64,000 bases of DNA from Alphaproteobacteria bacterium (GTDB lineage: Bacteria > Pseudomonadota > Alphaproteobacteria > Rhodobacterales > Rhodobacteraceae): positions 184,280 to 248,279 of the forward strand of contig JAUIAS010000002.1 of NCBI GenBank assembly GCA_030425395.1, given 5' to 3'. The position numbers and the translations under genes are program-made. Shown here piece by piece: positions 54,308 to 62,265 of the stretch; the stretch's first letter is position 1, and each line of letters begins with the position of its first letter. The notes under the pieces were generated by a model, which was not told the DNA's origin, made no database searches, and saw only the letters and a list, made by a program, of their open reading frames with translations.

Positions 54308-55411
54308 TCAGGGCGGTGTCTCCTCCGGGTCGGGGGGCGGCGCGATATCGCCCGATTGTTGCAGCATCCGGATCGTGCCTGCGATCGCGGTGCAGGCGGC
54401 TTCGCCCGCCTTGCGCGAAACGGTGCCTTTGTCCCGAACAGCCTCCTGTATGGCTTCGCTCATCCTGCGGGGCAATCCGGCCAGCAGGAACGTGCCGACC
54501 TCGTCCTGACCATTGGCGGCGGCAAAGGCCAGTGCGGTGGCCAGATCGTCCTGAGCGATTTCGCGCACGATTCGGGGGGCGTCGGCGGTGTTCACGCGCG
54601 CGGGGATGTCGGCAAAGGTAAACAGGGCCTTGCGCACCGCGTTCGCAAAATCGGGGTCGCTGTCTTCAAGCCCGGTCAGCACCTCATCGCGCCGGTCGGC
54701 CGCAACCGAATTGAGGATATCGCCCATGCGCTGTTCGGGATCCCTGGTAAAGGCAAAGACCGGCCTGTCATCCAATCGCGCGGCCAGTGCGGCACCAATG
54801 CGGGTCACCGCCCCGGGCGTGATTTCGCGGGTCAGCGACACCGCATAGGCAATGCGCCGGGCCAAGGGGCCGGGCAATTGTCCGACAAGGGTCGCGGCCT
54901 TGGCCGTGTCCAGCTTGGACAGCATCACCGCGGCAATCTCGACGCTTTCGGTTTCGGCCAGCGGCAACAACCCTTCCACGGGTTCCGACCTGATGCGTTC
55001 CCAGGGATCAATCCCGTCGGCCATCCCCGCCTGCCGCCGCAATCCCGCGGCGGTGTTCTGACTGATCCGGTTTCCCATCATGTCCAGCGCCCCCGCCAGA
55101 CCGCGCGGAAAACTGAGCCCGATACTGCCCAGTTCATGCGCGAACTCGGCCACGACCGCGCGCAACGTGTCGCGATCCACCAGCCCCATTTCGCCCATCT
55201 TGCGGGTCAACAGGGCCTGCATATCCTCGGGCAGGTCATCAAGGGGCAGGTCGGCCCCTTCGGCAAGCAGCATGCGCACCACGATGGCGGCCTTGGCCGC
55301 GCGCGGCATCCTCGCGACCCGCGCTTGCAGATCGGACATGTCATGTGCGGCCACATCCGCAGCAACGGGTTTATGTGCGCTGTTATCGTTCAGCGTCAGA
55401 TGCGCTGCCAT
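54308..55411 (-). CDS. Solitary FliG-like protein
   Basis: Protein of 367 residues resembling flagellar motor switch FliG. The middle-domain-like helices lie around 165-215 (ESVEIAAVMLSKLDTAKAATLVGQLP in outline). The FliG C-terminal signature follows, with MGDILNSVAADRRDEVLTGLEDSD near 235 and ALFTFADI leading to ADAPRIVREIAQDDLATALAFA. The last segment, EAIQEAVRDKGTVSRKAGEA, matches the torque helix region, but the acidic and basic residues important for torque are only partly kept. No flagellar genes are nearby, so it may have another role. GAGGGGA precedes the ATG. Confidence 0.72.
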   Translation of the reverse strand: MAAHLTLNDNSAHKPVAADVAAHDMSDLQARVARMPRAAKAAIVVRMLLAEGADLPLDDLPEDMQALLTRKMGEMGLVDRDTLRAVVAEFAHELGSIGLSFPRGLAGALDMMGNRISQNTAAGLRRQAGMADGIDPWERIRSEPVEGLLPLAETESVEIAAVMLSKLDTAKAATLVGQLPGPLARRIAYAVSLTREITPGAVTRIGAALAARLDDRPVFAFTRDPEQRMGDILNSVAADRRDEVLTGLEDSDPDFANAVRKALFTFADIPARVNTADAPRIVREIAQDDLATALAFAAANGQDEVGTFLLAGLPRRMSEAIQEAVRDKGTVSRKAGEAACTAIAGTIRMLQQSGDIAPPPDPEETPP

Positions 55412-55482
55412 CCCCTCGGGCCTTCCACTCGCTTAACTGCTGCGAGTGTAGTGCCCGAAGGGTAAAGAAAACCTTGCCGAAA

Positions 55483-56022
55483 TCAGTAGTTATAGGTCTG
55501 TCCCGTCGCAATCGCGCGACGCAACGATGTTTCAGCCCATGTTCCTGCACCGCCACGCGCGACAATTTCATTCAACTGGGTGCGTGCGGCCATCATACGG
55601 CCTGCTTCGACATGGACCTGACCCAGATAGGACCGCGCCAGAATGTTGTCGGGGTTGCGGTTGATCGCATCGCCGTAAAACACCAGACCGGCGTTTACAT
55701 CGCCGAGCTTGCGCGTGGTGAAACCCCAATAGGTCAGGGCAAGGTCACTTGTCTGGTCGGGCAGGGCGCGCAGCACACCCTGTGCATCCTCGAACCGACC
55801 GGCATAGGCCAGTTCACGCACCGCCTGCCCAAGTTCTTGCGGGGTCAAGGACGATTGTTTGGGCCGCACGCAGCGGTTCTTGTCCTCATCCCAGACCTTG
55901 ACGCCCTTGCACTCTTTGCTGGTCTTTGTTTCCTTCGGTTTGGTGACAACCGGATCGTCCGATCCCGCCGCGAACACCGGGGCAGGAAGCGCCAGCGCGA
56001 GGCACAGCAAAATGCGTTTCAT
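55483..56022 (-). CDS. Periplasmic TPR protein with C...VWD...C motif
   Basis: Exported protein of 179 residues. A signal peptide (MKRILLCLALALPAPVFA) is followed by a short charged linker and the motif ECKGVKVWDEDKNRCV (about 37-52), in which two cysteines could form a disulfide. TPR-like helices occupy the rest (QAVRELAYAGRFEDAQGVL, AGLVFYGDAINRNPDN, ARSYLGQVHVEAGR). AGGAGA precedes the ATG. The adjacent 52-residue protein shares the cysteine motif. The role is unknown. Confidence 0.82.
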   Translation of the reverse strand: MKRILLCLALALPAPVFAAGSDDPVVTKPKETKTSKECKGVKVWDEDKNRCVRPKQSSLTPQELGQAVRELAYAGRFEDAQGVLRALPDQTSDLALTYWGFTTRKLGDVNAGLVFYGDAINRNPDNILARSYLGQVHVEAGRMMAARTQLNEIVARGGAGTWAETSLRRAIATGQTYNY

Positions 56023-56151
56023 TAAAAATCTCCTAAAAGGAAGTGTTGAGGCTACGGCCCCGAAAGCTTGGACCAAGCCGCACAGATTGGTAAAGGCGAT
56101 GCGTAACCGCCTTTCCATAGTCGAAATGCGCCCCACGGGGGCCGTGACGGT

Positions 56152-56310
56152 TTAGCCCGTCACCTGTTTGATGCAGGTTTGGCTGGATGCATCCCACACC
56201 GCGCCATCCGCGCATGACATTGCCTGATGGCTCTTGTCCGAACACATCGCATATCCCGCCGCCGGAAGCGCCGTGAGGGCGATGACGGCTGCAAACAGTT
56301 TGATTTTCAT
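56152..56310 (-). CDS. Small secreted protein with C...VWD...C motif (52 aa)
   Basis: Exported small protein of 52 residues; mature form about 32. The signal peptide is MKIKLFAAVIALTALPAAGYA. The mature part is MCSDKSHQAMSCADGAVWDA and a few more residues, with SCADGAVWDASSQTCI closely paralleling ECKGVKVWDEDKNRCV of the next gene downstream. A very strong ribosome site (GGAGG) argues for expression. Four codons that include three cysteines suggest disulfide stabilisation. I do not recognise a named family. Confidence 0.78.
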   Translation of the reverse strand: MKIKLFAAVIALTALPAAGYAMCSDKSHQAMSCADGAVWDASSQTCIKQVTG

Positions 56311-56432
56311 TGCCGGTCCTCCTTGTGAACGTGTCCCATAAGATAGCGCAGAGGCTGCATTCGGCAAAATGAAATCCGCGTGTGCGGTCTGGTGGCAGGG
56401 CGGGGTGCCTGCTGCTTGTGCGTCTTGCACCC

Positions 56433-56464
56433 AAAAAATGGGCCGGAACACCAAGGTTCCGACC
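56433..56464 (-). terminator. Intrinsic terminator of purB
   Basis: On the minus strand GGTCGGAAC pairs with GTTCCGGCC around CTTGGT and is followed by CATTTTTT. It begins 27 bases after the purB stop. Confidence 0.87.
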
Positions 56465-56490
56465 CCTTTCAGCGTTGGTTTCTGTCCGGC

Positions 56491-57795
56491 TCAGTCCCCG
56501 AAGACGCGGGCAAAGATCGTGTCCACATGCTTGGTATGATACCCAAGGTCGAACTTTTCCTCGATCTCGGCGGGCGACAGGGCGGCTGTCACCTCATCAT
56601 CGGCCAGCAATTCGGTTTTGAAGTCACACCCGGTTTCCCAGACCTTCAGCGCATTGCGCTGCACCAGACGATACGCATCCTCGCGGCTGACACCGGCCTG
56701 CGTCAAGGCCAGCAGAACCCGCTGGGACATGACCAGACCGGGAAACTTGTTCATGTTGGCCAGCATGTTTTCCGGGTAGACGAGCAGTTTTTCGATCACC
56801 CCGGTCAGACGCGACAACGCAAAGTCGAGCGTGATCGTGGCATCGGGGCCAATGTTGCGTTCCACCGAAGAATGGGAAATGTCGCGTTCGTGCCAGAGCG
56901 CCACGTTCTCCATCGCGGGCACCACGGTCATGCGCACAAGCCGTGCCAGCCCGGTCAGGTTTTCGGTCAGGACCGGGTTCTTCTTGTGCGGCATCGCGGA
57001 CGATCCCTTTTGGCCCATGGAAAAGAACTCGGCCGCCTCAAGCACTTCGGTGCGCTGCATGTGCCGGATTTCCACCGCCACGTTTTCGACGGAACTCGCG
57101 ACCACACCAAGGGCTGCAAAAAACGCCGCGTGGCGGTCGCGCGGAATCACCTGTGTGCTGATGGGTTCGGGGGCCAGTCCCAGCTTGGCACAGACGTGTT
57201 CTTCCACAGCAGGATCGACGTTGGCAAAGGTGCCGACGGCCCCGGAGATGGCCCCGGTGGCAATTTCGTCCCGCGCTGTGCGCAGCCGGGTCAGATTGCG
57301 ATCCATTTCGGCGTAAAAGCGGGCAAAGGTCAGGCCCATCGTGGTGGGTTCGGCGTGGATGCCATGTGACCGGCCAATGCGGATGGTGTTCTTGTGTTCC
57401 ATCGCGCGCGTCTTGAGAGCGGCCAGAAGCCCCTCGACATCCGCGATCAGAATATCTGCGGCGCGCACCAGCTGAACGTTGAAGCAGGTGTCCAACACAT
57501 CCGAAGACGTCATGCCCTGATGCACGAACCGTGCCTCGTCGCTGCCCACATGTTCGGCCAGATGGGTGAGAAAGGCGATTACGTCGTGTTTCGTTTCGGC
57601 CTCGATCTCGTCGATGCGCGCCACGTCGAACTCCACGTCCTTGGCCTTCCAGACGGCCTCGGCGTTTTCGCGCGGGATCACGCCCAGATCGGCCATCGCG
57701 TCGCAGGCGTGGGCTTCGATCTCATACCAGATGCGGAACTTGGTCTCGGGCGACCAGATCGCAACCATGTCGGGACGGGAATAGCGGGGGATCAT
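56491..57795 (-). CDS. purB: Adenylosuccinate lyase
   Basis: Purine biosynthesis enzyme that splits SAICAR to AICAR and adenylosuccinate to AMP, each releasing fumarate. The 434-residue protein has the superfamily signature SSAMPHKKNPVLTENL (about 261-276), the catalytic-histidine segment MTSSDVLDTC..., and GRSHGIHAEPTTMG. The ATG at 57795 (MIPRYSRPDMVAIW) follows AAAGGTG and gives the standard N-terminus; the frame continues upstream without a ribosome site. Confidence 0.96.
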   Translation of the reverse strand: MIPRYSRPDMVAIWSPETKFRIWYEIEAHACDAMADLGVIPRENAEAVWKAKDVEFDVARIDEIEAETKHDVIAFLTHLAEHVGSDEARFVHQGMTSSDVLDTCFNVQLVRAADILIADVEGLLAALKTRAMEHKNTIRIGRSHGIHAEPTTMGLTFARFYAEMDRNLTRLRTARDEIATGAISGAVGTFANVDPAVEEHVCAKLGLAPEPISTQVIPRDRHAAFFAALGVVASSVENVAVEIRHMQRTEVLEAAEFFSMGQKGSSAMPHKKNPVLTENLTGLARLVRMTVVPAMENVALWHERDISHSSVERNIGPDATITLDFALSRLTGVIEKLLVYPENMLANMNKFPGLVMSQRVLLALTQAGVSREDAYRLVQRNALKVWETGCDFKTELLADDEVTAALSPAEIEEKFDLGYHTKHVDTIFARVFGD

Positions 57796-57876
57796 CGGCG
57801 GCACCTTTCGGGTCTGTTCATCGGCTCGCGCCGCTCTTAGACTGCGGGACGGGCCATCACAAGCCGAGAGACCACC

Positions 57877-58326
57877 ATGAGACGCTTTGCCCAAGTTGGC
57901 GCGCCGCCGCCGCTGGCCGAATTTTCAGGCCTTTGGCACCTGTCGCGCCAGATCACGCAGGCAGACGGCACAACCGCCGCGTTTGACGGCACCGCCGTCT
58001 GGAAATGGCAGGACGGGGCCTCGGAACCCACGCTCGAATATCGTGAAACCGGACACCTCAAGCTCGCGGGTCAGCCCCCGATGCAGGCAGAGCGCCGCTA
58101 TCTGTGGCGGTCGGGGCCAACCGTGTGGTTCACCGACGGGCGGTTCTTTCACACGGTGCCACCCGGCGGTGGGTCGGCGCACCATCAGTGTGATCCCGAC
58201 AGTTATACCGTAACCTATGGCTTTTCTGGCTGGACGAGACCGGAAGGCGCGGTCTTTTCAACCCGGTGGGAGGTGACCGGACCCCGCAAAGCGTATCAGA
58301 TGGACACGATCTACCGAAAATCGTGA
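57877..58326 (+). CDS. DUF6314 family protein
   Basis: Small soluble protein of 149 residues, probably a lipocalin-like beta-barrel by its alternating pattern. Segments such as FSGLWHLSRQITQADG, TLEYRETGHLKL, RYLWRSGPTVWFTDGRFFH and HHQCDPDSYTVTYGF are those of DUF6314 proteins. No signal peptide is present. Function is not known. It diverges from purB across 81 bases; GAGAG precedes the ATG. It is the last core-type gene before the accessory region. Confidence 0.83.
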   Translation: MRRFAQVGAPPPLAEFSGLWHLSRQITQADGTTAAFDGTAVWKWQDGASEPTLEYRETGHLKLAGQPPMQAERRYLWRSGPTVWFTDGRFFHTVPPGGGSAHHQCDPDSYTVTYGFSGWTRPEGAVFSTRWEVTGPRKAYQMDTIYRKS

Positions 58327-58417
58327 TCGTCCTCTTCCCCGATACACCGGATACGCAGGACAAACGCGCGGGACGCGCAATCGCCATCCAGAATGATCGC
58401 GTCGCCCGGTGTGGTTC

Positions 58418-58446
58418 GGCCAGATCGCGGTGTTCCCGATCTGGCC
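58418..58446. terminator. Hairpin between converging DUF6314 and 1232-residue genes
   Basis: Perfect 10-bp arms GGCCAGATCG and CGATCTGGCC around a nine-base loop, 21 bases beyond the stop of the 1232-residue gene. No T-run follows on either strand. Confidence 0.5.
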
Positions 58447-58467
58447 TACCGGTTCGCAGTGCAGGCT

Positions 58468-61400
58468 CTAAATGTCGTTGTAGACAGTCAGGCCTGCCGC
58501 CAGGGCCTTGAGCACATCGCCCAGCCCAAAGCAGATGATAACGCTGGTCACAAGGATGGTTTTTGCAGTTACGAACTCGTCCGGTGTCCAGGCATTGCCC
58601 ACGTTGAACAGGCCGCCAACGTCGTGGATCATTCCGCCGACAAGACTGGACCAAGAGGCAAGGCTGGTCATTCCCGCCTCGATTGCCCCGATGGTGTAGA
58701 CAATCGCCAGCCCCAGATCGACCGTCGTAAACACCGCAGAGACCGCCGGTGCCAGCGTGTTCAACTCTGGCGCCGTTGCGAAAATAAATGTCGAGATCAG
58801 GCCGAACAAACCGAGCAGCCACCGCAAGACCACGATCAAAATGCCCTTGCCCCCGGCTATCGGCAAGGTCAGCCCCAGCGCGATGGCCGAACTGCCTGCC
58901 GACAGCCAGCTGAACATGTTTTTCAGCGTCTTGGAAACCTTTGGCACCAGCGTTTGCGTTACCGAGATGACATCCTTCAACACAGCTGAAAACACACCGA
59001 AAACCGACCCTGCTGCCTGATAGGCGACCAGCATTGCGTTCGGGCTGTCATCCGTGGCGGCGGCAGTGGTCACAGCAAAGGCGCTGGCCTGTGGGCGCAG
59101 CCCCGCCTTGGCCAACTGAGCGGTTGTGCTGCTCTGATACCCAAGTTGCCCAAGAAAATCGGACGAGGTGGTCGCGCTGGCCAATGGCGTCAATTGCGTG
59201 ATCAGGGCGCCTTGACCGGTAATCCGCAGCATTTCTGTCGCGGGAATGGCAACCAGAAAGCTCATTGCGTTCAAAAGGGTCAAAGACGAATTTCCCGTCA
59301 TCAGTTCGTAAAGTGCCGAAATGAACGGGATCTTGATCGCCTTGTTCAGTGCATCCTTGACAAGGCCAAGCGCGTCTTGTGCCAGTTTCACCATGCCGTC
59401 GACAAAGTCCTCTCCGGCTTTCAGCACGCCGTGAATCAGGTCGTCACAAATTGTCTTGATCAGGTCGGCGATCGTGATGGTGTTGTCCGAAATCCCGTCG
59501 CTGATTGCCTGCAGGGTGGCCTTTAATGTTTCCCCTATATCGGTCCCGATTGCCCCGGCCATATCACTGAAATCACTGATCAGCTTTGACAGCGCGTCTT
59601 CATCCGACGTGGCAGGGGCGGCAAACCCTGCTCCGTTCGAAGTGCTGTAACTGAGGTGATAGGTGGCGAACCCACCCGCCGGGGTTTGCGGATACTGCGA
59701 GCTATCCTGCGCCTGCGCGCTCGATCCGTCGTAAGTGCTGTCATAGAAATCATTGGGTGTTTGATCGCCCATGCCCGAGGGGACCGTCAGTGCCGGAGTG
59801 CTGCCGGTCGAGTCGTCCAGATGCTGGCCTGTCAGGGCCACGCTCAGGTCATCCAGCACCGCGTCGATGCCAGTGCCCACTTTGCCCAGCGCGTCCCGCG
59901 CATAATCAAAGGATGCGTTGGCTCCATTGGTGATGACTTGCGACATCGCCTCGATTTCGTCCCACCCGAACAACTGGCCGATCCACTGGATGAACTTCTC
60001 AAGAACCATGCCGATCTGCTTGGCGATCCAGGCCAGCACCTCAAAGACCTGTTCCAGCGTCTTCAGCGCCAGCTTGAGCAGATTTTTCCCCACCGTGATG
60101 ATCAGGTGAATCCCGTCTTCGACGATGTTCAGCGCCCATGATCCGATTTCCTCCACCCCGTGGACGATGGACGACCATACGTCGCCAAAAAATGCCACAG
60201 CGCCTTCCACGGCCGACACCAGGGGCCCCGCCGAGACCGCCGTTGCGTTGCTTTCGGACACGACCGCATCCGCATCTGCGCCTGTGTAAAGCGTGGAATC
60301 CCCCGGTATGACGGCGAAACTGCCCCCCGGCACGGAGCTGGTCAGCAGGGTCGTGTTCACCAGATTGGCCGCAATGGCCGGATTCTCGCGAATGTTGATG
60401 GCTTGGGGGGTGATTGCGTCGCTGGCGGCCGTCACCTGTGCCATCGCGGTGTTGAACTGGTCCGGCGTCAACGCGGCATCCGACGGGAATACCGCATCGC
60501 CCACCTGCGTCTTGGCTGCGGCGGGGTTGCTGGAGGCCGCAAAACTCTGAAGGTTTGCCGTGATCACCTGCGACGGCGAGATGTCGATCAGCTCCGCGAA
60601 GTCGGCAGAAGCCAGCGTGATGATCGGCACCGAGGTCGAGGTGATCTTGGTGATGACCGTCAGCGTGCCGGAACTGTCGGGGTGCACCATCACCGGCAGG
60701 TTCGCATCCACGATATGGGTCACGCCGTTGACCATGACATACAGCCGGCTTGATGCGGTCAGGCTGATTGGCCCGCTCCACGCGCCCTGACTGTCACCGG
60801 TGAATTTCAGACTGGTTGTATAGGTCTCGGTGGGCAGGGGACTGTCCACTTCGACCACCTGAATATCCACGGCCCGCCAGATCGTTGTCGCCGGGTCACG
60901 GTAAAGATACAACAGGCCGTTGCCAGCCGTTACTTGGAACAACTCGTTCATCTGGAAGGTGCGATTGCGCATCGCGCTGATCTGGGCCACGTCCTTGCGG
61001 ATCGTGACCGGGTCCGTCCACTGAGTTGAGTCGCTCGTCTGGCTTTCCAGATAGGTCAGACGCCCGCCCGCCAACGTCCAGAGAGCCACGGTCGTGCCGT
61101 CACACAGCAGTTCCATTTCGTCGACGGTGCCCATGTTCTGGGTCGTCGGCACGACCACGGGGACTTGATCGGTATCGCTTTTGGCGCTCAGGGCGGCAAG
61201 ATCATAGCGCCACACACCGTCACCGGCGACAAACAGATCGGTGCAGCCGTGCAAGTTGGAACGGCTGTAATCGGTCCGCACCGAAGACAGCGCAGTTGCG
61301 TTTTGCGGACAGTTGAAGATCAACCCGGATTTGCGCTCGCCTCCAAACATCGCGAGCGTGGAAAAATTCAGCTCCAGATTATCGCCCGAATAATACAGCG

Positions 61401-62166
61401 CATAAGTGCCCCACAAGTTGATCGCCGGGTCTTTGCCGATGACAACATCCACAATCGGATCACCGCCACCCGTGCGCTGAGGGTTGCCGGGGATCTTCCA
61501 TTCGCTCCAGATCGCCTCGGGGTCGGTGATCTTGGCGTCCGCGTTGACAATATAACGGTCGTAATGCGCGCCGTCGCCACTGACCATCGCCACGACACCC
61601 GGCACCGCGATATTGTCGCTTGGACCCAGAACAAAGCCCGAGACATCCCGCAGCATCTTGCCATCCGGCGTTTCGCGCGGAACCCAGTTGGGTTCAAAAT
61701 CGCTCCAATAGTCCGCCGCCGGGTCTGAACTCAGCGCTTCGGTGACAAAAACCTTGCACACGGCACTGTCGTCACTGCCCGATTTGGTCGCCATTGCCAG
61801 CGCAAAGGTTCCGTTTTGCAAATCTATGGCATTAAATTTGTGAACGATCGCCGTCGGATCGCCCGATGCCTCGATCAGCGCGGTCGACAGGTCGATCTGA
61901 GCCCACCCGGTCTGTTCGCTCGGGTCGGAGATGATCGCATAAAGCTCATTCGTGTTGCCCACGGAAAATATCATTGGGTTGCCGTTGATATCCTCGACGG
62001 CGTGAATCGCGTTATGGCTGCTGACGGGCAGCGCGGGCTGGAAATTTGTCATCATGCTTGCCGACGCGGTGAGCGTCAGTTCTGATGTCGCGGTCTTGGC
62101 TGTCGGGGTCAGCGGCTGGTTCTGGAGCGAATAGGGCTGGGGCGTGAAATCGCTGGTATCTGACAT
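58468..62166 (-). CDS. Large protein of unknown function: propeller-like head, amphipathic and membrane helices
   Basis: A 1232-residue protein with no family I recognise. Residues about 40-470 are beta-rich, with repeats of small-residue loops and tryptophan-ending strands (SEQTGWAQIDLS, EAIWSEWKIPGN, STQWTDPVTIRK, ATTIWRAVDIQV) that suggest a beta-propeller or lectin-like head. Residues 650-735 are strongly amphipathic helices rich in Trp and Phe. A Ser/Gln/Gly linker lies at 780-850. Residues 860-950 are helical again. Residues 1090-1232 hold three or four long hydrophobic segments. There is no signal peptide and few basic residues in the head. The layout recalls receptor-binding and pore-forming proteins, which is inference. 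It lies downstream of an equally unusual gene. Confidence 0.72.
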   Translation of the reverse strand: MSDTSDFTPQPYSLQNQPLTPTAKTATSELTLTASASMMTNFQPALPVSSHNAIHAVEDINGNPMIFSVGNTNELYAIISDPSEQTGWAQIDLSTALIEASGDPTAIVHKFNAIDLQNGTFALAMATKSGSDDSAVCKVFVTEALSSDPAADYWSDFEPNWVPRETPDGKMLRDVSGFVLGPSDNIAVPGVVAMVSGDGAHYDRYIVNADAKITDPEAIWSEWKIPGNPQRTGGGDPIVDVVIGKDPAINLWGTYALYYSGDNLELNFSTLAMFGGERKSGLIFNCPQNATALSSVRTDYSRSNLHGCTDLFVAGDGVWRYDLAALSAKSDTDQVPVVVPTTQNMGTVDEMELLCDGTTVALWTLAGGRLTYLESQTSDSTQWTDPVTIRKDVAQISAMRNRTFQMNELFQVTAGNGLLYLYRDPATTIWRAVDIQVVEVDSPLPTETYTTSLKFTGDSQGAWSGPISLTASSRLYVMVNGVTHIVDANLPVMVHPDSSGTLTVITKITSTSVPIITLASADFAELIDISPSQVITANLQSFAASSNPAAAKTQVGDAVFPSDAALTPDQFNTAMAQVTAASDAITPQAINIRENPAIAANLVNTTLLTSSVPGGSFAVIPGDSTLYTGADADAVVSESNATAVSAGPLVSAVEGAVAFFGDVWSSIVHGVEEIGSWALNIVEDGIHLIITVGKNLLKLALKTLEQVFEVLAWIAKQIGMVLEKFIQWIGQLFGWDEIEAMSQVITNGANASFDYARDALGKVGTGIDAVLDDLSVALTGQHLDDSTGSTPALTVPSGMGDQTPNDFYDSTYDGSSAQAQDSSQYPQTPAGGFATYHLSYSTSNGAGFAAPATSDEDALSKLISDFSDMAGAIGTDIGETLKATLQAISDGISDNTITIADLIKTICDDLIHGVLKAGEDFVDGMVKLAQDALGLVKDALNKAIKIPFISALYELMTGNSSLTLLNAMSFLVAIPATEMLRITGQGALITQLTPLASATTSSDFLGQLGYQSSTTAQLAKAGLRPQASAFAVTTAAATDDSPNAMLVAYQAAGSVFGVFSAVLKDVISVTQTLVPKVSKTLKNMFSWLSAGSSAIALGLTLPIAGGKGILIVVLRWLLGLFGLISTFIFATAPELNTLAPAVSAVFTTVDLGLAIVYTIGAIEAGMTSLASWSSLVGGMIHDVGGLFNVGNAWTPDEFVTAKTILVTSVIICFGLGDVLKALAAGLTVYNDI

Positions 62167-62193
62167 GGCGGATCTTTCTCATGCTGGCGTTTT

Positions 62194-62238
62194 AAAAGAG
62201 GCCGTGGGGCGGTAGGGGCGTTTGTCTCCGCCCCACGG
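62194..62238 (-). terminator. Strong hairpin between the two accessory genes
   Basis: Perfect 11-bp arms CCGTGGGGCGG and CCGCCCCACGG around 15 bases; on the minus strand it is followed by CCTCTTTTAAA. It fits a terminator or attenuator that lowers expression of the downstream 1232-residue gene. Confidence 0.65.
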
Positions 62239-62265
62239 TCGCGTCATGCGAACGTAAACAACGTG

